Shown: one piece after another, positions 48,237 to 60,800 of the stretch
Layout: every line of letters starts with the position of its first letter
How positions within the stretch are numbered: position 1 is the first letter of the stretch
NCBI GenBank assembly: GCA_020226215.1
Contig: CM035230.1
Span: forward strand, 22,859,883 to 22,923,882
Source of the DNA: Sindora glabra
Lineage: Eukaryota > Streptophyta > Magnoliopsida > Fabales > Fabaceae
Reading direction: 5' to 3'
Length of the DNA stretch: 64,000 bases
Program-made: the position numbers and the translations under genes
Notes under the pieces: generated by a model
The model's input: only the letters and a program-made list of their open reading frames with translations
What the model was told of the DNA's origin: nothing
The model's database searches: none

Positions 48237-48345
48237 ACTGATCACGGCCTGCATGAGGACGTGATCAGTCTAATCATGTCCTACTACAAGACGTGACCGT
48301 CGCGTCATGCAGGCCTGCCGAGTCTAATCACGTTCCACTTCAGTT
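48237..48345. repeat. Cluster of nested hairpins and direct repeats
   Basis: Perfect 10-bp arms ACTGATCACG/CGTGATCAGT (48237-48246, 48260-48269). A second pair GCCTGCATGA/TCATGCAGGC (48247-48256, 48305-48314) has one arm inside the first loop. A 10-bp palindrome GCAGGCCTGC lies at 48309. The direct repeat AGTCTAATCA occurs at 48267 and 48321. All are upstream of the MURA gene and share the ATCACGGC core with the hairpin at 38152. Confidence 0.8.
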
Positions 48346-48489
48346 CGTGACTCAGAAAGGTAAGGCTTCCGGTCATTTGTTTTGTCGGCGCAAGGAAACG
48401 GAAATTTCTTTTTCTCGTTGCAGTCCGTTGGTAATTTTGCCGCAGTTTTTTCTTTTTCCCTCATAACAACGTCACGATTAATGAATTTA

Positions 48490-49275
48490 AAAGTTCATCT
48501 CGGTAAGATAGTAATAAAGTACACCCCTGGCATAAAATAAATAAATAAACAAAGTACACCCCATGTTTTGAAAGAGACAAATCCAAGAAGATTGTAGTAT
48601 ATCGATACAATTGTGTTCCAATATATGCATTTTGGGCCATTTTAATTTACTTTGTGCGTACTCAAATTCCAAAACACTTAACCTTGAAAGTTAACAACAC
48701 CCAGATTAAGTTAATTATTCCTTAATTTAATTATACTTATAAATTTTTTATTTTTAAAAAATACATAGTAATTTATTTTTTCATTAGAAGGGGTGATGAA
48801 TTTATATTTAAAATAGAGGGAAAAAAGGTAAATGATATAAAAATATATTAATATATATTTTAAAATAAAAAAGTATAAATTCCATACACTATATAAACCA
48901 CAAAAGAAACAAGTATAATTTTGCCTACCAATGTATATGCAACAAACTTTTATCCTTTTTTTTTATAGGAGTTATATTCCTTATGATGTTTAATAGTATA
49001 CCACTTTTACGAATAGCTCTTAATGCCGCACCTCTCCCAATTATTTGGACACATACTTTGTGAAATGGTTTATGCATATTTGTTACCTAGTGCAACAAGA
49101 TCAAGTTAGTGAGAATGGAAATTTCTCATCATTTTTCTATTCATTTCTATGATCATCAATCATAGGAGGGTCCCTTTGCCATTCTATATAAATAGATTAT
49201 TCTATTTGTATAGATATGATAGAGAAGCGCATTCAATCCTTACTTATCCATTAAATTTTAATTTTGTACTTTATT
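48490..49275. other. AT-rich intergenic DNA
   Basis: No gene or clear repeat recognised. Confidence 0.5.
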
Positions 49276-49282
49276 GTTGGAT

Positions 49283-49370
49283 AGAGTAGCTTGGTAGCTC
49301 ACAAAGCTCATAATCTTGAGGTCAAGGGTTCAAATTTTACCTCTGCAATATTTTCTGACAAAAAATAGAG
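49283..49370 (+). repeat. Probable tRNA-derived SINE fragment
   Basis: Box-A-like TAGCTTGGTAGCTC (49287) and box-B-like GGTTCAAATTT (49327-49337) are 40 bases apart, close to tRNA spacing. An anticodon-loop-like CTCATAA lies between them, as in tRNA-Met. A short body and A-rich tail (GACAAAAAATAG) follow. The arms are too diverged for a working tRNA. Confidence 0.45.
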
Positions 49371-50400
49371 GATTGATTTTTTTAAAAAATTCTTACTTTT
49401 TCCGATTATAATTTTTTTGAGGGGTGCGACTTATGTGTTTATATGCTAATTATTGATATATTTAAATAGGACTAATTTTATTGTCATGGAGTGAGATAAT
49501 TGTAATAAAAGTTAAATTTGCATTATTTTCATCCCTCAAAATATTAATATTGAACTTCAATGAATCACTTACACTAATTAATAACTTTTTCCATAATTTC
49601 AATAATATGATTGTCTTTGATCTAATCATTGAATTAGAACTCGTCAACATGCTCATCTTATATATAAATATTTAAAAGAAATTTAAAGGACGCCATATAT
49701 TTAATCAAAGTGTTAAAACTGTTTGATATTTTATAAGTGTATGTTACATTAATTTTAAAATTTATTGATAAGATAGTAAATAATTTCATATTGATATAAA
49801 ATTTTGTGAAGGTATTCTATGATAAGTATTTTAAATTCATCAATTAATTCTATAAAAGAGCTTATTTCATTGAAAGTTAAAAAACAGTGAAAGTATAAAA
49901 TTTGTTTACACTTGCGTCGATCGATCTCCTCTCAATTAAGATCTTTATTGTATGTGAAGGCCATCTCTCTGTGTTATTGCAGTTTGAAAAAAAAAATTTT
50001 AAAAATCTCGTACAAATAATACTATATTGAAGACTCAACATTATATTTGTGCATATCTTATATTTATCTCTTTCTTATCTAATGTGAATAATTACTGCTT
50101 CTTCCTTAAAAATTTTGTATTTGTATTTATTATAATATCATTATTGATGGTCCATACCACAACTTGTGTCTCAGTTAATCTACCGAAAAGGAAAAGAAAA
50201 TGGGTAGAAGCATTAAATATTTATTATAATGAAATACTGTTTATTATTACAAAAGGACATTTTTGGGTACTTTGCACAAGATAGGGACCCACTCCACTTT
50301 CATCTATAAGGTAAAAATATTGTCTATTTTATACACTATGCATTTATGCATTAAAACATTCTACCTTCCTCTGGACAAACATTCTTCTATTTATAATAAA
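49371..50400. other. AT-rich DNA downstream of ACC oxidase
   Basis: An 85-codon frame at 50027-50284 (+) has a hydrophobic N-terminal half and a basic KRKRKW patch, and so resembles a secreted small peptide only loosely. No family match. Its A/T bias suggests chance. Nothing else seen. Confidence 0.35.
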
Positions 50401-50415
50401 TTGGTAGAACAGATC

Positions 50416-51907
50416 TTAAGCAGTTGCAATTGGACCTAGATTCACATTTGATGATTTCAGAGCTTCAAATCTTGGTTCTTTAGCCTGAAACTTCAATCCA
50501 GCATAAAGCTTCATGTAATCTTCAAAGACAAATTTTGGGTAAACTTGGTTTTTCTCTTCGGCTTCTCTCTCAACCAACTGTGGTGCTGGGAAGATCACGG
50601 CCTCGCTGCCTGGGTTGTAGAATGAGGCAATGGACATTCTGGTGCCATCAGTCTGTGCGATCACGCGGTGCTCCACGCTCTTGTACTTCCCATTTGTGAT
50701 TACCTGTTTTTGATAGAGTGGTTTGATGAGAATCAGAATTGTTGAGATGAACTGTTTGATGAATTGTCTATTAGGCAGAGTCAGTGTTTTACCTCTAGCT
50801 GGTCACCAAGGTTGACGACAATGGAGTGGCGCATAGGGGGAACATCCACCCACTGCCCATCTTTGAGCAGCTGAAGACCACTCACCTTGTCATCTTGGAA
50901 GAGAAGGATAATCCCGCCGGCATCCGTGTGGGCTCGAAGACCCTTCACCAGGTTTGGCTTTGGGCATGGAGGGTAGTTAGCAACCTTGGTGCCAAAAGTT
51001 GGAGAACCCTGTGATCCATAGAAGGCCTTCTTGAGGTATCCCTTCTCTAACCCAAGGTTCTCACATAACAAGTCCAGTAGTTCCTCTGCAAGCTTCTCTA
51101 ATCTCTGTGCAAATTCCCTCATCACAGTCCTGCGCCAATAATTACCTCAAGATATTAAAATTACAGTATTGAAGAAGATAAAATTACAGTGAAAATTTTT
51201 TCTGATCTATCTTTTACATATTTATTTTTTTGGTCATTTCAAAGATAATATATTGAGAAATTTTTCATAAAACTTGACTTCTGTTCTTTTTATATGGGAA
51301 CTCGGTTTATTTCATTTTTGGGGGGTCAGAAACATGGAATATTAATGTTACCTACTACTGAAGACAAACCATTTCTTTGAAATGAATAAAAATTGTAAGC
51401 GTGTTGGATTTCCCTTTTTTTTCCTCTTTTACCTGTACTCGTCACTGAGATCGGGGACCTGAGAAATGTTTGACTCAGGGAGATGACGCAAGTAAAAGGT
51501 GCTCTCCCAATCCATGTCTTTGACCTCAGTTTGGACAGCCTCTAGGCCTTTGCTTGCCACTAACTCCTTGAATCTTTGTTCCATGCTTTTCCCGTAGTGC
51601 TCTTTTGTCAACCTCTCCACAGTGTCCATTAACTCATGGGGTATGCCATGATTCATCAGCTACAGTTTTCAAAACCAAACATGAGGAAATTCACTTAACA
51701 AGAAAAGAAAATCACAGTAACCGGAACAAACAGAGATTTGGAAGGCACTGTAGAGATTGATTTGAGTCAAGAAAAGATTTTGAGCTTCTTAAGGTAAGTT
51801 ACCTCAAAGAATCCCCAGTTCTCACAGGCATCTTTGATTTTCTCCATGGTGGCTTTCCTCTCCTCACCATTGAGTTTGTCCAAGCAGATGACTGGGAAGT
51901 TCTCCAT
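50416..51907 (-). CDS. ACO: 1-aminocyclopropane-1-carboxylate oxidase (ethylene-forming enzyme)
   Basis: Last step of ethylene synthesis: oxidises ACC to ethylene with Fe(II), ascorbate and oxygen; cytosolic. Four exons, 51803-51907, 51433-51659, 50793-51129 and 50416-50703, with GT-AG introns of 143, 303 and 89 bases, join to 318 residues, the normal family length. The start MENFPVICLDKLNGEER is the family's standard N terminus. The 2-oxoglutarate/Fe(II) dioxygenase core (from about residue 155) has the iron ligands His178 and Asp180 (AHTDAGG) and His235 (SVEHRV), and the co-substrate pair Arg245-x-Ser247 (RMS). Family blocks NYPPCPKPNLVKGLRAHTD and FYNPGSEAVIFPAP are intact. No stop or frameshift. 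Introns fall at the positions usual for ACO genes. It is the only intact host gene here; nothing next to it suggests a linked pathway. Confidence 0.97.
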
Positions 51908-51924
51908 TTCTCAAAACTCAAAAT

Positions 51925-51960
51925 TCTCTCTTTCTACTTCTCTCTCTCTTTGTAGTGTAA
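51925..51960 (-). other. GA-rich 5' untranslated leader of ACO
   Basis: On the transcribed strand a GAGAGAGAGAAG run lies 20-55 bases before the ACO start codon. Confidence 0.5.
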
Positions 51961-52001
51961 ACTGTAAACTTCTCTATGCAGACTGGAGTTTGATCGGGTG
52001 C

Positions 52002-52009
52002 TATTTATA
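52002..52009 (-). promoter_or_regulatory. ACO TATA box
   Basis: TATAAATA on the minus strand, about 95 bases upstream of the start codon, giving a leader of roughly 60-70 bases. A W-box-like TTGACC lies further up near 52186. Confidence 0.7.
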
Positions 52010-52765
52010 GGCATTTTGCATTAGGACCCAAAATCTAAAATCACTTTGAAAATTAGATTAATCCATTTACTAGTCATATGCGGCTTATTAATTATCCAAA
52101 CATCTAGTCCAGGTTGCTTATTTGAATTGTCTTGGCCTTTTGGTGGCTTAGACCCGCCATATGGCTTACCTCTCTCCTTGAGACTTTGACCAAAATTCAG
52201 ACGTATTATTTTTCACACTTACAGACGTGAAATTTAAATGTAAGCTAGTTTGGCCATCTGCATCTAATAAGTAGAGTTAATTTAATTCAGACGTCATATA
52301 TATATATTTATTATGAAAAAATGTGTAAAAAATCTATGCAGGGAAGGTGCAGTTGCCACCCCGTAGAGGGGGTCACGACTCACCACTGTCAATGCTCTCT
52401 CTTTTAATTGCTTTGTCTACTCTGAAATGTAATAGCTAGGAAGGCTCTCAGCAACTAGCAAGGAAATTTCAGAGTTCCGAAAATATGTGAGGGAAATGGA
52501 ATGCTTGCTTCTAATAGTATATACAAATCAAGTTTGATAAGGGTTTCAGATATATTAGGCACTTCTATCACGTTCAGAGATTTCAAAGAAATTACTTGTA
52601 GAGAAATAAAAATTACAAAGAAAATGTGAAAAATGGTGATTTTGTTGGAATACCATCCAATTTGATAACCACAGCTCAGCAAAATTGCCCTTTACTTCGC
52701 ATATATCACATGGCACAATTTTGATAGGATTTTTGTTGGCCTTTCCTAAAAGCTTCCGTGTCATG

Positions 52766-52800
52766 CTTTCTTTTCTTTTCTTTTCTTTTCTTTTCTTTTT
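52766..52800 (+). repeat. TTTTC pentanucleotide microsatellite
   Basis: About seven TTTTC units in a row. Confidence 0.9.
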
Positions 52801-53833
52801 TGTCATTTTTGTAATATCAAATCTTCTTAGTGTAAAATTTTTTTTGTTAACTTCGTATTCTGTTCTTTTTTTTTTTTAAATTAAAATCACAGGAATGAGA
52901 AGCTGTTCTGCTAATGATATTAGAGCGTAAAAAAACATATTAGGATCACTAGCAGAGACCTGCTGCACTGTAATCTTGGCTGACTTTGTATTTTGTTCTC
53001 TTTACGTTAGGATAAAAATGGCTGAGATGATAGATTTTAAAGTAAACTATAAAATAAATCCTTAAAACATGAAGAGTTACATCAATTTTTTTCTGAAGAT
53101 TTGTTTTACTTGGAATAGGTACATAAATCTTCAGTTTATTATATATTAAATAACTCTTTAAAAAATAAGTGTTGCATCCAATCAAATTTCTTCTGAAATT
53201 ATAATTAATTGATATAAAATAAAGAAAATCTGATATATCTTTTATTTTTTTAGGGACCAATTTTTCAGTTTACTCTAGTTTTAAAACTCCATTTTACTAT
53301 AATGTTGGTGACTAGCAACAAGAGGAAGGAGATCTGTCATTATTCCAAAATTTTATTTAAAAAAAAGTTGGTTGATTTTAGGGCAAAATGCACCTAAATG
53401 TAGCCTAATTACATCAGAATAAAGTAATCAGATCTCAGAGATTTTCTTTTGACATTGTTTGGAGAATGATTGTGAATAATTTTAATGACTCATTGGCTAA
53501 TCTTAACTTTAAAATTTATATGATAAACAAAATAATTTTAAGTAAAATAATTTTTTGAAAAATGTGAAAACAGTATTATATTTTCATCGTCCTGTGTAAA
53601 GTAGCCAAATGTTAAGATGTCTCAGTTAAATTCAACTTGACATTGATACCAACGCTAATGCAGTCCAAAATAATGACAACCACTATATATTTGAATGCCT
53701 TTTTTTTTTTAATTTATTAGATGGAAATAATGGAAAGGGTTCTATTATTGAATAAGGACAATTAAAAATCCGGCATCAATTTTTTTGGCTGAAAAATATT
53801 ATAAACAATGAAAAAGAGATTCAAACTTTTTAC

Positions 53834-54030
53834 ATTCATTTAATTAAAATTTATAGATTTAATATACTATTTTATATTTAACAACAATCCTTGATTTAAG
53901 TTTAGAACTTACTTTCGAACTCAATTTTTAATATTCATTTAATTGAGTTTTCTAAATTTGTTCTACTATTTTATATTTAATAATAATTATTAATTTCTAC
54001 CTAAAATTTAATTTTGAATTTTATTTTATG
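53834..54030 (+). repeat. 99-bp tandem duplication
   Basis: Two diverged copies starting at ATTCATTTAATT (53834 and 53933), both with CTATTTTATATTTAA. Confidence 0.7.
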
Positions 54031-54045
54031 CATATAGTACCATTA

Positions 54046-54082
54046 TCTTTCGCTGCAGTATCTTTCGCTGCAGTATCTTTCA
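54046..54082 (+). repeat. 15-bp minisatellite
   Basis: ATCTTTCGCTGCAGT twice in tandem plus a partial third copy. Confidence 0.85.
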
Positions 54083-56528
54083 ACATAAACCAGCAAATTT
54101 TGCAAGGTACGATGTACTCAAAACTCAATCATAATATCACACTAATTTGTTAAGCCAATGACAATTAAAAGTAAAAATAAAAAGTGGAAACACTAAATAA
54201 AAAGAAAGCCATTTATTTGGCTACTTATTTTTTTTTTGTCAATTTAATTCACTGAAAGGAAGAATATAAAAACTCAGAAGATTAGTTTATTCAGTCAAAC
54301 ACATGGCGATATGATCAAATGGTTTGGTCCCATATTGTGGGGAGCTCGAAAGGGGCTGTTGGTATGCATGGACTTACCTACCCTTAAATAATTCATTAAT
54401 TTGTTTTTTTAATCTGGATAGGGACAATAATTAAATCAGAAAAGGACAATAATATATATGGCATATGAAATTAAAATTTGATTTTTTTTTTGGGGGGGCG
54501 GGAGGGGGACTTCATCCAAGAGTGTCCAAATCTTTTAGCTTTCCTCCATTTTATTCTTTAATTTTTTTTTCTACGTTAACAGCGAGAAGGATCAAATGTG
54601 ACATTTCCAATATATTATTCAAAATTTTCATCACTAAATTATACTTATGCTTAGTTTAGAATATTTTTATCTAAAATTTTATTTCATTTTAATTAAAATA
54701 ATTTAAATTCATTTATAAATAAATTTTTCTGTTTGAAATATATTAGTGTATGAAATTAAATTAAATGATATATTTCACTGTTATCATGATAAATAAAGCA
54801 TAGAGACGATGATAAAGTACCTATATAATTTGCATTTTATGCTAAATTAAAATTAGTTTTTTGTAAAAATTTTAATAAATTGAATAAATTTGATAATAAT
54901 ATTAATATAAATTAAAATTTGTAAATGTTATAAATATAATTAATTTTTTTAACTCGAATCAAAACATATTTTGAAAAAGCAGTTAGTTTGAAAATGAAAT
55001 GGAATGCTTTTAGCCATTCTTTTTCTCCAAATTCCTGTTACATTTGTGGCTTGTCATAATATCATTCTGGCCCACTTTTTCATTTTAACAAGCTGCCATG
55101 TCGGTAGTATTACTTCTTTACAATTTTTTTTTAATAATACAAATGGCACTCTTTCTTTTTCACTTTCCTTTCATTCTATTTTTTATATTAAAAAAATAAA
55201 TTAATTAAATTTAACTTTTAAAGGCCATAAAGATAAAATTTCTTTTAATGGATGGAAAAGTGAGAGGAGAGTTTAGGAAGGAGAGTAAAATATTGTTATT
55301 TTTTAATAATAAAGATAATTAAATTATTATATACATACAAAAGTTTGCGACCGAATGCAAAATATGAAGAAAAATAAAATCTTTATATTGCATTATATAT
55401 TATTTGAATAAAATATTATCGACATTTGTTTACATTTTTTTTTTAACTGTGAGTTAAATTGTTCTTATTAAATTTCGTCTCCTCAACTTTTTAAATTATA
55501 TAGTTCTATACTTCTATTTTATGAAATACTTTCATTTCATACTTATGAAATATTGCGGGATTAATTTTGAAAGCTAAATTATGACCTATTCTATAATATC
55601 ATCTCGAGCTAAAAATCATTTACTTACTTTTTATGTATATTTGTTCCTTTTATTTGAATAGTAAATACAATATTTTTTATATATGATTATATTATAATAT
55701 TTATATTTAAAAATGTCAAGAAATAGACTATAAATCATCAGATATAATATGAAAATAAGGATTACAGTTAAAAAAATTAATATCATTATATTTTATGATG
55801 ATGAGAGTAATTCATATATAACTTAAAAAAAAGTTTATTGAATATAATTAAATTAAAATTAAAAAGAGGTCACTTTAATTTTTTTTTAATTATATTTGAT
55901 GGTTGTAAAGTGGGAGTCTAAGTTTCTACTAAGGAAAAAGTGGGAGTAACAGAATGAAAGAATTTTGTTTGATGGTTATGATAAAATATGAATATTTATT
56001 TTCCGGTGATCATTTCATTAAATAATAAAATTTTCATTTCAAATCAAAGTGATAAAATAGAATTTTTTACACTTCTATGTCTCAAATTTTACATATATTT
56101 CAATGTTATTCTTTACTAATAAATAATAAAATGATATCAATTTTGATATTTTTATTTTCAAATATATTGTTAATTATATTTGTAGTAATAAAATTTAAAA
56201 TAAAATATTATTGTATTCTTTATAAAAATTATTTATAGTAAAAGTTTGATAAAATAATTTTTTATAGTTTTATTATAAAATTTTCGGTTAATTATAATAA
56301 ATTTAAAATATATGATATAATAATTTTTTATTATTGATCATATCATATATTTTCTATTCAATATATATTACTATTTTTCTATTTAAAATATTATTATTAA
56401 ATTTTTATTTTATTTTTATAGAATTTATTATATTAAATATAATTATAAAAATATTTATTTTATTTTTAATTATATCAAATATAATTATAAAATAATTCAT
56501 TTTCCTCTTTTTTTCTTAAAATAAGAAA

Positions 56529-56572
56529 ACCCCCGTCCCCCGTCCCCCGTCCCCCGTCCCCCGTCCCCCGTC
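56529..56572 (+). repeat. CCCCCGT minisatellite, about six copies
   Basis: A 7-bp unit repeated about six times in very AT-rich surroundings. The minus strand has five or more runs of five G separated by two bases (GGGGGAC units), a strong G-quadruplex pattern. It lies beside a GC-richer stretch (to about 56760) with GTGGGGCCCAC, a site seen in plant promoters, but no gene was found to go with it. Confidence 0.92.
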
Positions 56573-56769
56573 CTTCCTTCTATCTGACTGGCAAAGTGAC
56601 AAACTAAGGAATGGACCAGCACTCGCACGGTCTCTCTTAAACAGTGGGGCCCACGATTTTTGGTTTGATTGCCAGAGAGTTGGAGGCTGTATGGTTCACT
56701 GTGTTCCACGCATGCATTCACTTTCACACGTCTCTTTCCTTTATCGCATGATGCATCCACGGATAGCAG

Positions 56770-57821
56770 TCAATTCCGACATTAAAGCTCCGTTTGTTTA
56801 AATTGCCAAATATTTTTTTAAAATATAATTATAAAATATTAAAATAAAAATATTTTATTTATTTAAGGACCATGCGATTTAACTAAAAAATTAAAGAAAA
56901 AGAAAAAAAATGAATAGATCATAATTATTTATTTTATTTAATTCAAATAAAAAAGAATCAAATTTTTCTACGCACTTCTTTATTAATAATGTTATATTAA
57001 AAGTAATTAATTTTTAATTATAATTTTTATCATTTTATTATTATAATTATTATCTTATTATTTATTATATTTATAAATATTTTTATGTTTATAAGTATTT
57101 CATATTAATTATTTATATTTTATTAACATAATTTTAATTATTAATTTTATTACTATTTATTTTTATATATTAATTATTATTATTTTTTATTATTTTATTT
57201 TACTTTTTTATTATACTTTATTAATACTATTAATTATTAGTATTTTATTATTGTATAATTATTATTTTTCTTGCTATATTAATATTTATAAATATTATTT
57301 TGTCAATGTTATTAATTATTATATGTTATTAAATATTTTATTACCTTTATGATTATAATTGTTTATTATTTAATTAATATTATTATAATTATTTTTAGTA
57401 TTTTATTTTCATTTTTATGATTATTTATTTTTATTATTTATTAGTATTGATATTTTTATTATTTCTGTTATTAATTATTATTTAATAATTATTTTTATTT
57501 TATTATTATTATTAATGATAATAAACTTAAAATTTAAAATAAACGAATTGAATTCCCTAATAAACCAAAGAATGTCATTATCTCATTTAAAATAATCACA
57601 TTAAGAAAAAATAAATAATTTTCTTAATCAAACACATACAAAAGGAATAAAAATCTACTATTCTCTATTCTTTTCGTGATTACTCCTTACCAAATGACTC
57701 TTTGATATTGAATATGAATAATTTCAAAAAATTAACTTTCTTATTTTTTTTAAAAAAAAAATTTTCATTATTATAATTCTAAGTATTTTTTTAAATTATC
57801 TATATTAGTAGTATATCACTT

Positions 57822-57869
<48 letters not shown>

Positions 57870-60800
57870 TTATTTTCTTATAAAAATACCTTTTGATGAA
57901 ATAAATAAAACCTAAATTATTTTTTAAATTTTGTCATCTTGTCCCTCAAAAAAGATTGAGTTTTCATTAAAATTTAATGTAAAATAGTTATAAATATGTA
58001 CAAATTTTATGAAAAATATATACAGAAAAATTATTAAAAAATATATAAAAAATTATAATCGTACATATCTATATAATTTTTTTAAAGGCGTATAGCATAG
58101 CTTAAATTTTAGAATTTAAATTTGATTTATTGTTTGTATAAAACTTTTTATAATATCTGTAAATAAAAAAATTATGCCTTGTTAAAAAATTAATATTAAC
58201 TAAGAATTTTTATAAATAATAAAATAATTTTAAAATTTTTAATAATATGGTAACATATAAATGAGTGATAATATAAAATTAATTTATATTAATTATAAAT
58301 TAAATCCTAAATTTTAAGATGATTTCTCTGGGCATTGAAATTTATGTATTTAATAAAATCAATTCTATAATATACTCTTGTCGAATTTAAATTGAAAATA
58401 CTAAATATAAAATAAGCTCTCGTATTTCTTGTTGTCAATAGTACATTCCAATTCTTTCTGTTCCTATAATCCAATTTATTACCTGCAACTTTTGTGTCAT
58501 AAAAAGTTAAAATCATTAAAATTATTACTATCCAATCTCAAACAAGACCTGAATTTTTACATGTCTCGCTTTATCTAATCTCAAAGAAGATATATTTACT
58601 TGGAATGATCAATTCGCCTTCTATAGAAGTTGAAAAAGAAAATTATGGATAAATCTATCCTAAAATTTATAAACTTTATATTAATATCCTGTGAAGTTAT
58701 AAGTTTTAAATTCTAATAATAATCAAGCCAACATTTTTTTAACACTAAATGGAATAATTATTTTAGAGATTAGAATTAATGGATTTTTTTCTCTTACAAC
58801 AGAAAATATATTTAGAATTCATATCTTTATCTATTGGAATATAAAATCCTTCTAAGTATGTTTTTTATTGATTTTTTTTGTAATAATATAAGCGGTTAAA
58901 TTACTGGATGCACGCATACAAAAATTAGAAATAAAATCCTAAATATAATAAAAAATATAAAGATTTCAAATAATATCAAATATCATTTGAGTAAAATGAT
59001 CTCAGCATGCTTTTTCATTCAATGCTTTATTAATATATAACTCAATCCATTTTTCAAAATCGGCTCACAAAATTCATATCCAATAAATTTACTTTAATTA
59101 TCTAATAACGTGTTATTATCATCATAATTTGTAGAGTTTAGTTGGCATGGATTCCCCGCCCCCCCTTCTCTCGTATTATGCGTTAAAGTTGGTTCCACAC
59201 TTGAAAAATAACTTAAACAAGTATTTGTTGTAAATTGCAATCCTACCTCTTAATTAGTTGACTATATCATTAAATTAACTTTTAATGAATAATTAATTAT
59301 ATTAATTAATTTAACTAACTAATAGTATTAATTATTTATATAAAAATATTTAATAAAATCAACTATTTTTAATAGCCATTTGTATATAAAATAATATATT
59401 AAGACATGTATATGTTTATAATTTATTTGAATATTCTTATACTTGAATAATATTTTAAATTATAATATACTATTTATTATATAAATTTTTTACCTAAAAT
59501 TATATGATTATAATTTAGTATACTTATTTAATTTTTCTTTAAAAATGGATAATTATAATTTTCTAGTTAAGAAATACTTGTAATACCTTGGTAAATACAA
59601 TAACATTTTTTAATATTAAATTTAAAATTTATATTCATCATTAAAAATATTGTTAAATTACACATTTTAAGTATAAAAACCTATATTTTACAAGTAATAT
59701 CATCTTATTATTTCTTTTTCTTCTTAATATGTATTATTCTTTAATTTAAAAAGTATCATTTGACAAAAGACTAATTTTTAATATAATTTTATTTTTTTAT
59801 GAAATGCAACATATATTCTCTTCTTTTTCTATGATTTGACAGAAAAGGTATGATTATATTTACATAACTTTGATATTATTATATAAATATTTAAATATAA
59901 TTTATTATACTTATTTAATTTTTATTTAGAAATAAATAATTATAATTTATTATATGTATTAAAATTTTCTCTAAGAAATAAATAAATATAATTTAATATT
60001 TTTTATTTGTCAAACATGGAAATGTAACAAATTTTATAATTATGGGTAAGAATGTCTTTTTTATGCAAATTAACTATTTCAAAACACTACTATTGTTAGT
60101 TTAATGAAAATAGCGATTTGAGAATTAATAAATTAATTGAAACAAATATTTGTCAAATACTCAAATGGTTTGATTGATTTGATCAAACAATTAAAAATAC
60201 TCAATTCAGTTAAAAATTGATCAAAAATTATTTATCAAATACCCTCCATATCTTCTAAAGTAAAATCATAAGATGTTTATGAATTTTATTTTTATTTTAT
60301 ATCACCGTTAAAAAGTGTAAACTTCTTTAAACCAGTCCAACTAATTTAATGTATGTTGAACTTCATTAATTTGTTGCAATTTAATATTGTTACGGCCATC
60401 TAATATCTTCAAATTCAAGACATAAAAGTGGGAGTAAATTGTCTTATGAACAAAATTAATATTATTGATTTTGTGAATTTTCATTCAATTGGAATTAATT
60501 TTTAAAAATTGATCAAAAAATATATCAGCCAGCCAATGTATTTTCACAAACTTATTCACACACCATTGCCGCTGCTATGTAACAAAGCTAATTGACGTGT
60601 GTATACATAGATGTAACTATTACAAAGAAGTCTTGATTTTATAAAAGAGAGTGTAATTTTTCTTATAAAATGGGAAAAAAAATTCTTATAAATTCACAAT
60701 TTTGCAGTACGTAATTTTAACTTTTTTTTTTATAAAATCTTACGAATTTTTTTATAAATCTCACAGCTATGAACTATAATGGTAAACACAAATAATTCTA

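Larger units (their letters stand above)
52010..56520. other. Intergenic DNA upstream of ACO
   Basis: No second gene seen. The first kilobase may hold ACO control elements. The rest is AT-rich with small repeats listed separately. Confidence 0.5.

Noticed and set aside
38040..48470. Terminal inverted repeats for the MULE (CTGTGCCGTAAAAATTA against CTGCGGCAAAATTA)
   Set aside because: Similarity is short and gapped; not enough to place element ends or a 9-bp target duplication.
56497..56760. 87-codon minus-strand frame with TGDGGRG repeats
   Set aside because: Half of it is the CCCCCGT minisatellite; no family resemblance or splice context.
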